Below are positions 1 to 8,227 of a stretch of 64,000 bases of DNA, piece after piece (the first letter of the stretch is position 1; every line of letters begins with the position of its first letter). The translations under genes were made by a program, and so were the position numbers. Source of the DNA: a bacterium (GTDB lineage: Bacteria; Krumholzibacteriota; Krumholzibacteriia; LZORAL124-64-63); the NCBI GenBank assembly GCA_016703265.1, contig JADJCK010000003.1, positions 558,001-622,000 on the forward strand. The letters run 5' to 3'. A model generated the notes under the pieces. It saw nothing but the letters and a program-made list of their open reading frames with translations, had not been told where the DNA came from and searched no databases.

Positions 1-1501
1 AGAAGGGCGCGAAGCGCAGCTGCTTGCGGCCGCGGAACGTCGCCACATCCTCGTCGCGCGAGAGCGAGCCGTCCTCCTCGACCACGTTGATGAACGTCTG
101 GCAGCCCGGCGTCACGGTGCCGATGCGGCCGTGCGTATCGACGGCCAGCGGGAACGGATACAGCGCGCGCACGTCCTCGGTCTCGCTGAACGAGCCGCGT
201 GTGGCACGCCCGGCCAGGTAATCCCAGCCGTACTCGCTCTTGTCGTAGGTGGTGTGGCAGCCGTAGCACTGCACCACCGTGCGCGAATGGCAGGCGTGGC
301 ACTCCAGGCGCTCGTGGCCGGCGACGGTGTGCGCCGGCGTGCCGGTCACGACCGGGCTGCGCAACACGCGGCCGCTCCGCTTGAGCAGCACGCCCACGCG
401 GCCGTCATCGTCGAACACGTTCGAGTAGGGGCGCCCCTTTCCCGTCAACGCCACGCGCGCGCCGGCGGGCAGGCGCGCGCCGTACTGCCGGGCCTCGCGC
501 ACGGGCTGTTCGTGCTCGCGCCAGGCCGTCGCGAAGCGCGGTCCTTCGAGGCCGTTGCCGTGGCAGTCGTCGCAGCCGATCTCCAGCTGCCCGTGCATGC
601 CCGGCGAGGCGTAGCCTTCGCCCATCACCTCGCGCGAGGTGTGGCAGTCGATGCACTCCATGCCGGCGGCGAAGTGCACGTCGGGCATGATGTGCGAGTA
701 GTTGCGGCCGTCGCTGCCGGGCAGCGGGCCGGGCAGGCCGTTTTTCGTCGGCACGAGGCCGTTGTTGCCGTCGTTGAGGCCCTGGTAGGCCAGCGCCACG
801 CGGCCGCTGCGGTGATGGCAGCGCGTGCAGGCCTCCATGGTCGGCAGCCCTTCCATCGCGTGCGTGCGGCTGTGGGGGGCGCGACCGCGCATCGTCGGGT
901 CGCCGCCGTGGTACTGCGCATCGTCGGCGTACGGGAAGTGGCAGGCCGCGCAACCGGCCGCGTGGCCGGCGCCGTCGACGGCCTCGTTCTGCTTCGCCAC
1001 ATGGCAACGCGCGCAGAACTTGCGGTAGAGGTCGCCCGAGAGGTTGTCCAGGCCGATGACCGACGTGTGCGGAAGCGGCGCGCCGTCGAGGTCGTGCAGC
1101 GTTGCGCCTCTTGTCGCGTAGGTGACGCTGTCGCGCTCGCCTTCCCATGTCGCCTGGATCTGCGCGATCATGCCGGCGTTCGTGTACATCTGGCTGCTGC
1201 GCATGCGTTCGAGCTGGTGCGCGTGGCAGCCGCCGCAACCGCGCTCCCAGCGACCGGCATACGAAGGGTCGGCCAGCCCGAAGATGCCGCGGTGGGCACC
1301 CTCCTTGTCGCGCGCGGCCGGGTTGCCGCCGTGGCAGCTGATGCAGCCGTCGTGCGAAGGCGAGGCGGTTTCCAGCCCCTGGTGGCAATCGAGGCAGCGC
1401 TCGCGGGATTCGGCGGAATTGGCGTCGCTTCCGCACGCCCCCAGCCAGGGCAGCAGGGCGACCAGGCACAGAACGGTGGCAATGCCGGTGTACGTGCGCA
1501 T
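1..1501 (-). CDS. Multiheme c-type cytochrome lipoprotein (partial, 10 hemes visible)
   Basis: The frame opens with ATG at 1501 and is still open at the left edge, so the C-terminus is missing and about 500 residues are visible. The N-terminus is a lipoprotein signal with a lipobox (LGAC) whose Cys is about residue 23. Ten CxxCH heme motifs follow: CLDCH, CISCH, CGGCH, CARCH, CAACH, CTRCH, CIDCH, CDDCH, CHACH and CYGCH. Extra His residues near them could be distal ligands. By family this is an exported electron-transfer protein anchored to a membrane on the periplasmic or outer side. It could be an electron conduit or part of a reductase; no specific reductase family is recognised. It is transcribed away from the MoaC-Mog gene. 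Two shorter frames inside it on the same strand lack the heme motifs and are shadows. Confidence 0.9.
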   Translation of the reverse strand, partial: MRTYTGIATVLCLVALLPWLGACGSDANSAESRERCLDCHQGLETASPSHDGCISCHGGNPAARDKEGAHRGIFGLADPSYAGRWERGCGGCHAHQLERMRSSQMYTNAGMIAQIQATWEGERDSVTYATRGATLHDLDGAPLPHTSVIGLDNLSGDLYRKFCARCHVAKQNEAVDGAGHAAGCAACHFPYADDAQYHGGDPTMRGRAPHSRTHAMEGLPTMEACTRCHHRSGRVALAYQGLNDGNNGLVPTKNGLPGPLPGSDGRNYSHIMPDVHFAAGMECIDCHTSREVMGEGYASPGMHGQLEIGCDDCHGNGLEGPRFATAWREHEQPVREARQYGARLPAGARVALTGKGRPYSNVFDDDGRVGVLLKRSGRVLRSPVVTGTPAHTVAGHERLECHACHSRTVVQCYGCHTTYDKSEYGWDYLAGRATRGSFSETEDVRALYPFPLAVDTHGRIGTVTPGCQTFINVVEEDGSLSRDEDVATFRGRKQLRFAPF

Positions 1502-1797
1502 GGCGCTAATATAGGAGGCGGAAGGTCGTGGAGCGCAGGGAAAACACAAACTCAGGATGCCGTAATTTTGCAAATGGAAAGCAGTTGCAACGTTTTGCGA
1601 GGCCGGCGCCGGCCGACTGCAGGGGTCAGGATGCGGCCGTCTCGCAGTGACGGGGTTGCCGGGAGGCGACCTTTGGGTCCGCGATCACGATAACCCTTTG
1701 TCCTGTTGTTTCTTAGCACTGCGACTGCGATTATGGGAACTGCTGATTATATAGTCAGGACGCGCGCTGACCTGTCCCGTGACGCGAAGGACTGCCC
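1502..1797. promoter_or_regulatory. Divergent intergenic region, cytochrome / moaC-mog
   Basis: About 300 bases separate two divergent genes and must hold both promoters. TTGCAA arms at 1568-1573 and 1585-1590 form an inverted repeat around a GGAAAG-containing centre, 67 to 89 bases upstream of the cytochrome start. A GC-rich stretch (about 1600-1690) could fold, and one part (GGGGTTGCCGGG) resembles the 3' end of a GEMM riboswitch, but the rest of that consensus is absent. A purine-rich AAGGA precedes the moaC ATG by about 7 bases. No gene is seen here. Confidence 0.35.
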
Positions 1798-2739
1798 ATG
1801 ATCGATGTGAGCTCCAAGCCCGACAGCCTGCGTACCGCCACCGCGCGCGCCATCCTGCGGGGATCACCCGCTGCCATCGAGCGCCTGCGCGCGCGCAGCC
1901 TGCCCAAGGGCGATGCGCTGGAAGTGGCGCGCGCCAGTGCCGCCCTGGCCGTCAAGCAGGTGCCGCTGCTCATCCCCTATTGCCACCCCATCCGCGTTGA
2001 CTGGGTGGACACGCGCTTCGAGATGTCCGTCGATACGGTGACCATCGATGTGACGGTGCGCGCGGTGGACCGCACGGGCGTCGAGGTCGAGGCGATGACC
2101 GGCGCGGCCCTGGCGGCGCTCACGATCTACGACATGCTGAAGATGATCGACGATACGCTCAGCATCGAGGGCGTGCGCCTGCTCGAGAAGCGCGGCGGCA
2201 AGAGCGACCACGCGGTGACGGCCGCATCGCCGCTGCGCGCGGCCGTGCTGGTGGCGAGCGATACGGTGGCCGCCGGCACGAAGGAGGACCTGTCCGGGCG
2301 CCTGCTCGTCGAGAAGCTGACGGCGGCGGGATTCCTGGTGGCGCCCCTGCTGGTCGTGCCCGACGAGGCCGAGGCCATCGCGGCGGCCGTGCGACGCTGG
2401 GCCGACGAGGACCGGCTCGATCTCGTCGTCACCACCGGCGGCACCGGCCTGGCCCCCCGTGACGTGACGCCCGAGGCCATGGACGCGGTCTTCGAACGCG
2501 AGGCCCCCGGCATCATGGAAGCGGTGCGCGACCACGGCCAGCGCCGCCTGCCGCGCGCCATGCTCGGACGCGGCCGCGCCGGCGTGCGAGGCCGCACCCT
2601 GATCGTCAACCTGCCCGGTTCGCGCGGGGCGGTGGCCGACGCGCTGGCCGCCCTGCTGCCGGGCCTGCCCCACGCCTGCCTGATGCTGCGCGGCGAAGGG
2701 CATCTGGACGACCCGCGGGGCGGCGCTCAAGTCTCCTGA
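1798..2739 (+). CDS. moaC: MoaC-MogA/MoaB fusion, molybdenum cofactor biosynthesis
   Basis: This is one 313-residue chain carrying two molybdopterin enzymes. Residues 1-145 are MoaC (cyclic pyranopterin monophosphate synthase). The visible family signatures are KGDALEVAR (from residue 37), IPYCHP with the conserved His at 63, EVEAMTGAALAAL and a C-terminal KRGGKSD. Residues 147-313 are a MoaB/MogA-type molybdopterin adenylyltransferase domain, with TGGTG at 213-217 followed by APRDVTPEA and a late NLPGSRGAV motif. The first half acts early in the pathway and the second adenylates molybdopterin before metal insertion. The ATG is preceded by AAGGA. No other moa gene and no molybdoenzyme is visible here, so the client enzyme lies elsewhere. 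Both domains look complete. Confidence 0.92.
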   Translation: MIDVSSKPDSLRTATARAILRGSPAAIERLRARSLPKGDALEVARASAALAVKQVPLLIPYCHPIRVDWVDTRFEMSVDTVTIDVTVRAVDRTGVEVEAMTGAALAALTIYDMLKMIDDTLSIEGVRLLEKRGGKSDHAVTAASPLRAAVLVASDTVAAGTKEDLSGRLLVEKLTAAGFLVAPLLVVPDEAEAIAAAVRRWADEDRLDLVVTTGGTGLAPRDVTPEAMDAVFEREAPGIMEAVRDHGQRRLPRAMLGRGRAGVRGRTLIVNLPGSRGAVADALAALLPGLPHACLMLRGEGHLDDPRGGAQVS

Positions 2740-2788
2740 TACCCGGTCGACAAATGAAGGAGTCGCCTCAAGACCGGGAGACCTCGCC

Positions 2789-3940
2789 GTGCCCTACTGT
2801 GCCATGACCACGGAGTATGCCCCCGCCGAACGCGCGGACCCGCAGGCGATTGCCGCCGCGAACCGTGCGATCGTGTCCTCGGCGATCCTGGTGACGATCC
2901 TCGACGCCCTGCCGGAGCAGGTCCTGGTCCTGAACCGGCAGCGCCAGATCGTCTACGGCAACCGCGCCGCGATGGCGCTGGCCGCATCGCTGGACTGCGC
3001 ATCCATGCTCGGAATGCGCCCGGGCGAACTGCTCGCGTGCCGGACGGCACTCGAGTCGGCTTCCGGTTGCGGCACTTCCGAGACCTGCCGCACCTGCGGC
3101 GCCGTGCAGGCAGTCCTCGAAGCGGTCGCCGGCCAGCGTTCCGACAAGGAATGCCGCATCAACCGCCAGGCGAACTTCGGTCCCGAAGCCCACGACCTAC
3201 GGGTCTCGGCCACCCCCTTCAACTGGGGCGACGAGGAGTATGTGCTGTTCGTCGCCAACGACATCGCGGACGAGAAGCGCCGTCAGGTCCTCGAGCGCGT
3301 GTTCTTCCATGACATCCTGAACACGGCCGGCGGCATCAGCTCCATGGCTGGCATGCTGTCGGCCGGCGATATCGCCTTCGACGAGGTCAAGGATGACCTG
3401 GCTAAAGCCTCGGACACGCTGGTGCAGGAGATCAAGAGCCAGCGCATCCTGGTGGCCGCCGAGAGCAACGCCCTGGCCGTGCAGTGGACGGCGCTGGAGT
3501 CGGGGGCGTTCCTCGACGCCGTGGTCCAGACCTTCCGCAATCACGATGTAGCGCGCGACAAGTCCCTGCGGATCGCGCCGGGATCGGTCCGGTGCCCCTT
3601 CGTCAGCGATGAGGCGCTGCTGGCCCGCGTGGTCGGCAACCTGGTCAAGAACGCGCTCGAGGCCTCTGGTGCAGGCGAGGTCGTGACACTGGCCTGCCAG
3701 GCCGACGACGCCAGCATCACCTTCATCTGCCACAACCAGCAGGCCATGCCGCGAACCGTGCAACTGCAGGTGTTCCAGCGGTCGTTCTCGACGAAGGGGC
3801 GCGATCGCGGCATCGGCACCTATTCCATCAAGCTCCTGACCGAGAAATACCTCGGCGGGAAGGCCTCTTTCGTGTCCGACGAGGGGCAGGGAACGACCTT
3901 CTCGGTGACGCTCCCCCGCCGGGCGGCGCCGCGGGCCTGA
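2789..3940 (+). CDS. PAS-domain sensor histidine kinase with a Cys-rich sensor
   Basis: The protein has 383 residues and no membrane segment. A PAS-like region (about 35-165) contains a cysteine cluster, with GCGTSETCRTCG after an earlier LLACRTA. Clusters of this kind could hold an iron-sulfur centre or act as thiols; that is inference. The H-box is FFHDILN near residue 173, and the ATPase part has the N-box NLVKNALEASG and a GIGTYSIKLL glycine box. The start used is GTG at 2789 with a GGGAG about 9 bases upstream; an ATG at 2804 is an alternative. No response regulator is adjacent. It lies between moaC-mog and the hyp operon on the same strand. A soluble redox or gas sensor is the best guess. 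Confidence 0.82.
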   Translation: MPYCAMTTEYAPAERADPQAIAAANRAIVSSAILVTILDALPEQVLVLNRQRQIVYGNRAAMALAASLDCASMLGMRPGELLACRTALESASGCGTSETCRTCGAVQAVLEAVAGQRSDKECRINRQANFGPEAHDLRVSATPFNWGDEEYVLFVANDIADEKRRQVLERVFFHDILNTAGGISSMAGMLSAGDIAFDEVKDDLAKASDTLVQEIKSQRILVAAESNALAVQWTALESGAFLDAVVQTFRNHDVARDKSLRIAPGSVRCPFVSDEALLARVVGNLVKNALEASGAGEVVTLACQADDASITFICHNQQAMPRTVQLQVFQRSFSTKGRDRGIGTYSIKLLTEKYLGGKASFVSDEGQGTTFSVTLPRRAAPRA

Positions 3941-4048
3941 AGCGCCCAGCCCCCGGTTGCCCTGCCCTCCCCCAGGTGCTAGTTTTCCCGCAGGAATGCC
4001 CGCGGCAGGCGGGCGCACGGATATCCGCGCCGCAGATGGGGGAATGCC

Positions 4049-4306
4049 ATGAACAAGCCGCGCGTCGGCATGGTGCTGGTGCTGATCGTCAGCCTGGTGA
4101 TCGGGGTGCTGGCGGGACTCGTCTTCCTGAACCTGTTCAAGAGCCAGGTTCCGGTGGCGGCACTGTCGGACTTCGTCAAGGCATCCTCGCCGGTCACGTT
4201 CGTCGGCACGGGCCTCGGCTTCGGCCTGGTCATCGCGATCTGGTCGATCCTCGTCGCCTGGCTGGCGCCGCGCTTCCGCGGCCGCAACCCCGACAAGCTG
4301 TCCTGA
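4049..4306 (+). CDS. Small two-helix membrane protein of unknown function
   Basis: The product has 85 residues with two predicted membrane segments: residues 7-29 (rich in V, L and I) and 50-72 (VGTGLGFGLVIAIWSILVAWL). A short polar loop joins them and the tail is basic (APRFRGRNPDKLS). A GGGGGA ribosome site precedes the ATG. I do not recognise a family. It sits 34 bases before hypA on the same strand and could be co-transcribed with the hyp operon, but nothing in it suggests metal binding. Confidence 0.6.
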   Translation: MNKPRVGMVLVLIVSLVIGVLAGLVFLNLFKSQVPVAALSDFVKASSPVTFVGTGLGFGLVIAIWSILVAWLAPRFRGRNPDKLS

Positions 4307-4339
4307 CGCAACGCGGCGACGGCCGCGCGGGGTGGCGTG

Positions 4340-4675
4340 ATGCATGAGATGACGATCGTCGCGAACGTGCTCGAGATCGCCCACCGCCAGGCCGCTGGCG
4401 CCGGCGCTGCGCGCATCAACCGCGTGGTGCTGGAAGTGGGCCGGCTGGCCGGCGTCGAGACCGAGGCGCTCCGTTTCTGCTTCGCCGCCGCGCGCTCCGG
4501 CCTGTCGGGCGGCGCCGAACTGGAGATCCGCGATGTACCGGGCTGCGGCCTCTGCCCCCGGTGCGGCGACTCGCAGGACGTGGACGAACTGGCGGCCGTC
4601 TGCAACGCCTGCGGCAACGTGCTCGACATCAACGGGGGGCGGGAGCTGCGCGTGCTGTCGCTGAACGTCGACTGA
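4340..4675 (+). CDS. hypA: Hydrogenase nickel incorporation protein HypA
   Basis: HypA passes nickel, with HypB, to the hydrogenase large-subunit precursor. The 111-residue protein starts MHEMTI. The His at position 2 is the family's nickel ligand, so the ATG at 4340 is preferred to the GTG one codon earlier. The zinc site is a CPRCG ... CNACG pair near residues 73-94. It is the first gene of the hypA-B-F-C-D-E cluster, all on the plus strand with short gaps or overlaps. The length is normal for the family. Confidence 0.95.
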   Translation: MHEMTIVANVLEIAHRQAAGAGAARINRVVLEVGRLAGVETEALRFCFAAARSGLSGGAELEIRDVPGCGLCPRCGDSQDVDELAAVCNACGNVLDINGGRELRVLSLNVD

Positions 4676-4736
4676 AGGTCGGCGCCCGGCTCGACAGGCG
4701 CGGTCAACGCGACCGCCGCCTGAACGGAGGCTCCCC

Positions 4737-5573
4737 ATGTGCGACACCTGCGGCTGCGGGCAACCCGCGGAAGCCGTCACCATCCGCCGGCCGGGTGAGA
4801 CCGACGCTGCGCATGGTCATCACCACCAGGATCACCACCACGACGGTGACCACGCGCACTCGCACGAGCACGGGCATCAGCACGAGCACGCGCATCAGCA
4901 CGAGCCCGCTTCGCGCGAGATCGCCGTGGCCGAGGCCGTGCTGGCCGGCAACGACCGGCAGGCGCTGCTGAATCGCGGGTGGTTCGCCGGGCGCGGCGTG
5001 CTGGCGCTGAACCTGGTCTCGTCGCCGGGGTCGGGCAAGACGACGCTGCTCGAGCGCACCATCGCCGACCTGAAGGGCGAGCTGCCGCTGGCGGTGATCG
5101 AGGGCGACCAGATGACGACGCGGGATGCCGAGCGCATCGAGGCCGCCGGCGCGCCCGCCGTGCAGGTGAACACCGGCAAGGGCTGCCACCTCGACGCCGA
5201 CATGGTCTGGCGCGCCTGCGGGAAGCTGCAACCGGCCGCCGGCTCGGTGCTGATGATCGAGAACGTGGGCAATCTCGTCTGCCCCGCCCTGTTCGACCTG
5301 GGCGAGGCGGCGAAGGTGGTCATCATCAGCGTGACCGAAGGCGACGACAAGCCGCTGAAGTACCCGCACATGTTCGCCGCGGCGCAACTGTGCCTGGTCA
5401 ACAAGCTGGACCTGCTGCCGCACGTGAAGTTCGACGTCGACGCCTGCGAGCGCGCGGCGCGCGCCGTGAACCCGAAGCTGGAGATCCTGCGCGTGTCGGC
5501 TACCACCGGCGAGGGCCTGGACCGCTGGTACGACTGGGTGCGCGCGCGGCGCGCCGCGGCAGCGGGAGCCTGA
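4737..5573 (+). CDS. hypB: Hydrogenase nickel GTPase HypB with His-rich N-terminus
   Basis: HypB is the GTPase that powers nickel delivery to [NiFe] hydrogenase. The 278 residues begin with the high-affinity nickel motif MCDTCGCG. A histidine-rich segment (about 26-56, many His alternating with Asp, Glu and Gln) follows, as in nickel-storing HypB proteins. The P-loop SSPGSGKTT is at 95-103, and NTGKGCHLDAD near 145 supplies the conserved Cys-His metal site of the G domain. NKLDLLPH provides the base-specificity motif. A GGAGG sequence precedes the ATG and hypF starts 2 bases after the stop. The His-rich arm suggests that nickel is buffered as well as delivered. Confidence 0.96.
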   Translation: MCDTCGCGQPAEAVTIRRPGETDAAHGHHHQDHHHDGDHAHSHEHGHQHEHAHQHEPASREIAVAEAVLAGNDRQALLNRGWFAGRGVLALNLVSSPGSGKTTLLERTIADLKGELPLAVIEGDQMTTRDAERIEAAGAPAVQVNTGKGCHLDADMVWRACGKLQPAAGSVLMIENVGNLVCPALFDLGEAAKVVIISVTEGDDKPLKYPHMFAAAQLCLVNKLDLLPHVKFDVDACERAARAVNPKLEILRVSATTGEGLDRWYDWVRARRAAAAGA

Positions 5574-5575
5574 CG

Positions 5576-7945
5576 ATGGGCGACGGCGACGAACCTGTGC
5601 GCGTCCGCCTGACGGTGCGCGGCATCGTGCAGGGCGTCGGGTTCCGGCCGTTCGTGCACCGGTTGGCCACCCAGGAAGGTCTGGTCGGCAGCGTGGTCAA
5701 CACGGGAGCCGGCGTGGTCATCGAGGCACAGGGCCCGGCTGCCGCCATCGGCCGCTTCGGCAAGCGCCTGCGCGCCGAGGCGCCGCCGCTGGCGGCAATC
5801 CACGACATCGCAAGTGTGCTGCTGCCGCCCGCGCCGGGCGAGGGCTTTGTGATCGACGCCTCGCGCCCGCAGGCCGGCGCCACCACTGCCGTGCCGCCCG
5901 ACGTGGCGCTGTGCGCCGACTGCCGCCGCGAGGTGCGTGACCCGGCCGACCGGCGCTTCGGTTACCCCTTTACCAACTGCACCAACTGCGGCCCGCGCTG
6001 GACCATCATCGAGAGCCTGCCCTACGATCGCCCGCGCACGAGCATGGCCGCCTTCACGATGTGCGAGGCGTGCCGCGCCGAGTACGAGGACCCGGCCGAT
6101 CGCCGCTTCCACGCCCAGCCGAACGCCTGCCCCGCCTGCGGCCCGCGCGCCTGGCTGTGCGGCGAGGACGGCCTGGGTCGCCTCGACGACCGGCCGCTGG
6201 CCGCCGCGGCCGACGCGCTGGCCAAGGGGTTGATCGTGGCCGTGCGCGGGCTGGGCGGCTTCCATCTGGCGGTGCGCGCCGACGACCACGAAGCGGTGGC
6301 ACGCCTGCGCCGGCGCAAGCACCGGGCCGCCAAGCCGCTGGCGGTAATGGTGGCGGACGTGGCGGCCGCGCGCGCGCTGGCTGAAGTGACTCCCGGTGAA
6401 GAGGCCGTGCTGACCTCGCCGGCCGCGCCGATCGTGTTGCTGGCCATGCATTCGGGCGCCGCGGTCGCGGCTTCCGTGGCGCCGGGCCACCGCCGCCTCG
6501 GCGTGATGCTGCCCCCCACGCCGCTGCACCTGCTGCTGTTCGACGAGGTTGTCGCCCGCGGCATCGGCGCCCTGGTGATGACCAGCGGCAACGTCGCCGA
6601 CGAGCCGATCTGCATCGGGAATGACGACGCGCTGGAACATCTGCGCGGCATCGCCGACCGCTGGCTGCTGCACGACCGCCCCATCGCGCGCCGCGCCGAC
6701 GACTCGGTGCTGCAGGTAACCGCTCACGGGATGCTGCACGTGCGGCGCAGCCGCGGCTACGCGCCGGCGCCGCTTCCCGTCGCGGCCCCGGCGGGCGGCG
6801 CGGTGCTGGCCGTGGGCGGCGACCTGAAGAACACCGTCTGCCTGCTGAAGGACGGGCTGGCCTTCCTCAGCCCGCACGTCGGCGAACTCGACGATCTGGC
6901 GACGCGCGCATTCTTCATGGAGACCGTCGACGGCCTCTGTGGCCTGCTCGAAGCAACGCCGGTCGCCATCGCGTACGACGAACACCCGGGCTACGCCGGT
7001 GCGCAGTGGGCGCGCCGCGAAGCCGAGCGGCGGGGCATCTTCGGCTGCGGCGTGCAGCACCACCACGCGCACCTGGCGGCCGTGATGGCCGAGCACCGCC
7101 TGCCGGGCCCCTGCCTGGGCCTGATCCTGGACGGCACCGGCTACGGCAGCGACGGCGGCATCTGGGGCGGCGAGTTGCTGGTCGGCGACTTCGTGCAATG
7201 CGAGCGCGTGGGCTCACTCGAGCCGATGCCGCTGCCCGGCGGCGACGCGGCGATCCGTGCTCCCTGGCGCATCGCGGTGAGCTACCTCTGGCGGTCCGGG
7301 CTGCTGGGCGACGATCCGAGGCGTGCTGTCGCGCAACTGGCGACCGACTGGCCCGCGCTGGCGCGGTGGCCGGTGGCGGGTGTGCTCGAGATGCTGGAGC
7401 GCAACGTGAACTGCCCGGCCACCAGCAGCTGCGGCCGCCTTTTCGACGCCGTGGCGGCGATGGCCGGCATCGGCCACGAGACCGCGTACGAGGCGCAGGC
7501 GGCGATGGAGTTCATGGCGCTAACGGACGAGGCCGCAGTGGCGGCAGCGGCGCCCTTCCCGGGTGTGCTCGGTGAGTTGCGCCGGCGCAAGTCCGGGCCC
7601 GCCACGCCGTGCCTCGAACTACCCACCGCCCTGGTCGTGCGCGGCGCGGCCGACATGATCCAGGCCGGCGCCAAGGTCGCGGAGGTCAGCGCCGCCTTCC
7701 ACCGCGCGCTGGCCGATCTCCTGGCCGAGGCGGTGGTGCTGGTCCACGCCGATCGCCCCGACCTTCCCGTGGTACTGGGCGGCGGCGTGTTCCTGAACGC
7801 GATCCTGGCCGTGGCCATTACCGAGCGCCTGGAACGCTGCGGCATTAGCGCGCACCTGCCGCGGGTGGTATCCCCCGGCGACGGCGGCCTGTCCCTGGGC
7901 CAGGCGATGGTCGCGGCACACCGCCTGGCCACGCAGGCGAACTGA
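5576..7945 (+). CDS. hypF: Carbamoyltransferase HypF
   Basis: HypF transfers the carbamoyl group of carbamoyl phosphate to the C-terminal Cys of HypE, the first step towards the cyanide ligands of the active-site iron. The ATG at 5576 gives 789 residues, the usual length. In order the chain has an acylphosphatase domain (VRGIVQGVGFRPFVHRL near residue 12), two zinc-finger blocks (CADCRREV ... NCTNCGPRW and CEACRAEY ... NACPACGPR), a YrdC-like domain (about 200-380) and a Kae1-like domain with HHHAHLAAVMAEH near 490 and GGGVFLN near the end. The frame stays open upstream through hypB, but that extension is a shadow. It is tightly coupled to hypB and is followed by hypC. Confidence 0.96.
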   Translation: MGDGDEPVRVRLTVRGIVQGVGFRPFVHRLATQEGLVGSVVNTGAGVVIEAQGPAAAIGRFGKRLRAEAPPLAAIHDIASVLLPPAPGEGFVIDASRPQAGATTAVPPDVALCADCRREVRDPADRRFGYPFTNCTNCGPRWTIIESLPYDRPRTSMAAFTMCEACRAEYEDPADRRFHAQPNACPACGPRAWLCGEDGLGRLDDRPLAAAADALAKGLIVAVRGLGGFHLAVRADDHEAVARLRRRKHRAAKPLAVMVADVAAARALAEVTPGEEAVLTSPAAPIVLLAMHSGAAVAASVAPGHRRLGVMLPPTPLHLLLFDEVVARGIGALVMTSGNVADEPICIGNDDALEHLRGIADRWLLHDRPIARRADDSVLQVTAHGMLHVRRSRGYAPAPLPVAAPAGGAVLAVGGDLKNTVCLLKDGLAFLSPHVGELDDLATRAFFMETVDGLCGLLEATPVAIAYDEHPGYAGAQWARREAERRGIFGCGVQHHHAHLAAVMAEHRLPGPCLGLILDGTGYGSDGGIWGGELLVGDFVQCERVGSLEPMPLPGGDAAIRAPWRIAVSYLWRSGLLGDDPRRAVAQLATDWPALARWPVAGVLEMLERNVNCPATSSCGRLFDAVAAMAGIGHETAYEAQAAMEFMALTDEAAVAAAAPFPGVLGELRRRKSGPATPCLELPTALVVRGAADMIQAGAKVAEVSAAFHRALADLLAEAVVLVHADRPDLPVVLGGGVFLNAILAVAITERLERCGISAHLPRVVSPGDGGLSLGQAMVAAHRLATQAN

Positions 7946-7957
7946 ACGGAGACGAGC

Positions 7958-8227
7958 ATGTGCCTGGCCATCCCCGGCCGCATCAGCGAACGCTACGAGG
8001 AGGCCGGCCTGCCGATGGCGCGGGTCGACTACGCGGGCGCGGTGGCGGCGGCCTGCCTGGCGTACACGCCCGAGGCTGAAGTGGGCGACTACGTGCTGGT
8101 GCACGCCGGCTTCGCACTGCAGGTGCTGAACGAGGAAGAGGCGCAGGCCAGCCTGGCCGAGATCGCGCGGCTGGCGCAGATCATCGAACTGGATGGGATG
8201 CCGACAGAGGATCGGAACCCGTCGTGA
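7958..8227 (+). CDS. hypC: Hydrogenase maturation chaperone HypC
   Basis: HypC is the small chaperone that carries the Fe(CN)2CO unit between HypD and the large-subunit precursor. The 89-residue protein starts MCLAIPGRI, the family hallmark, and Cys2 is the essential iron ligand. VGDYVLVHAGFALQ matches the beta-barrel core. A GGAGA site precedes the ATG. The last 4 bases overlap the GTG start of hypD, so translation is probably coupled. Confidence 0.96.
   Translation: MCLAIPGRISERYEEAGLPMARVDYAGAVAAACLAYTPEAEVGDYVLVHAGFALQVLNEEEAQASLAEIARLAQIIELDGMPTEDRNPS

Noticed and set aside
131..1693. A rightward 520-codon frame over the cytochrome
   Set aside because: The opposite strand encodes ten CxxCH motifs in one frame; this frame is its shadow.
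1600..1700. GEMM-type (cyclic di-GMP) riboswitch
   Set aside because: Only GGGGTTGCCG resembles the 3' end; the GGCAAA and GACGCAAAGCC parts are missing.
3197..7198. Two long leftward frames opposite the kinase and hypA-hypF
   Set aside because: Antisense to confidently identified genes, with His/Arg/Ala-rich nonsense sequence.
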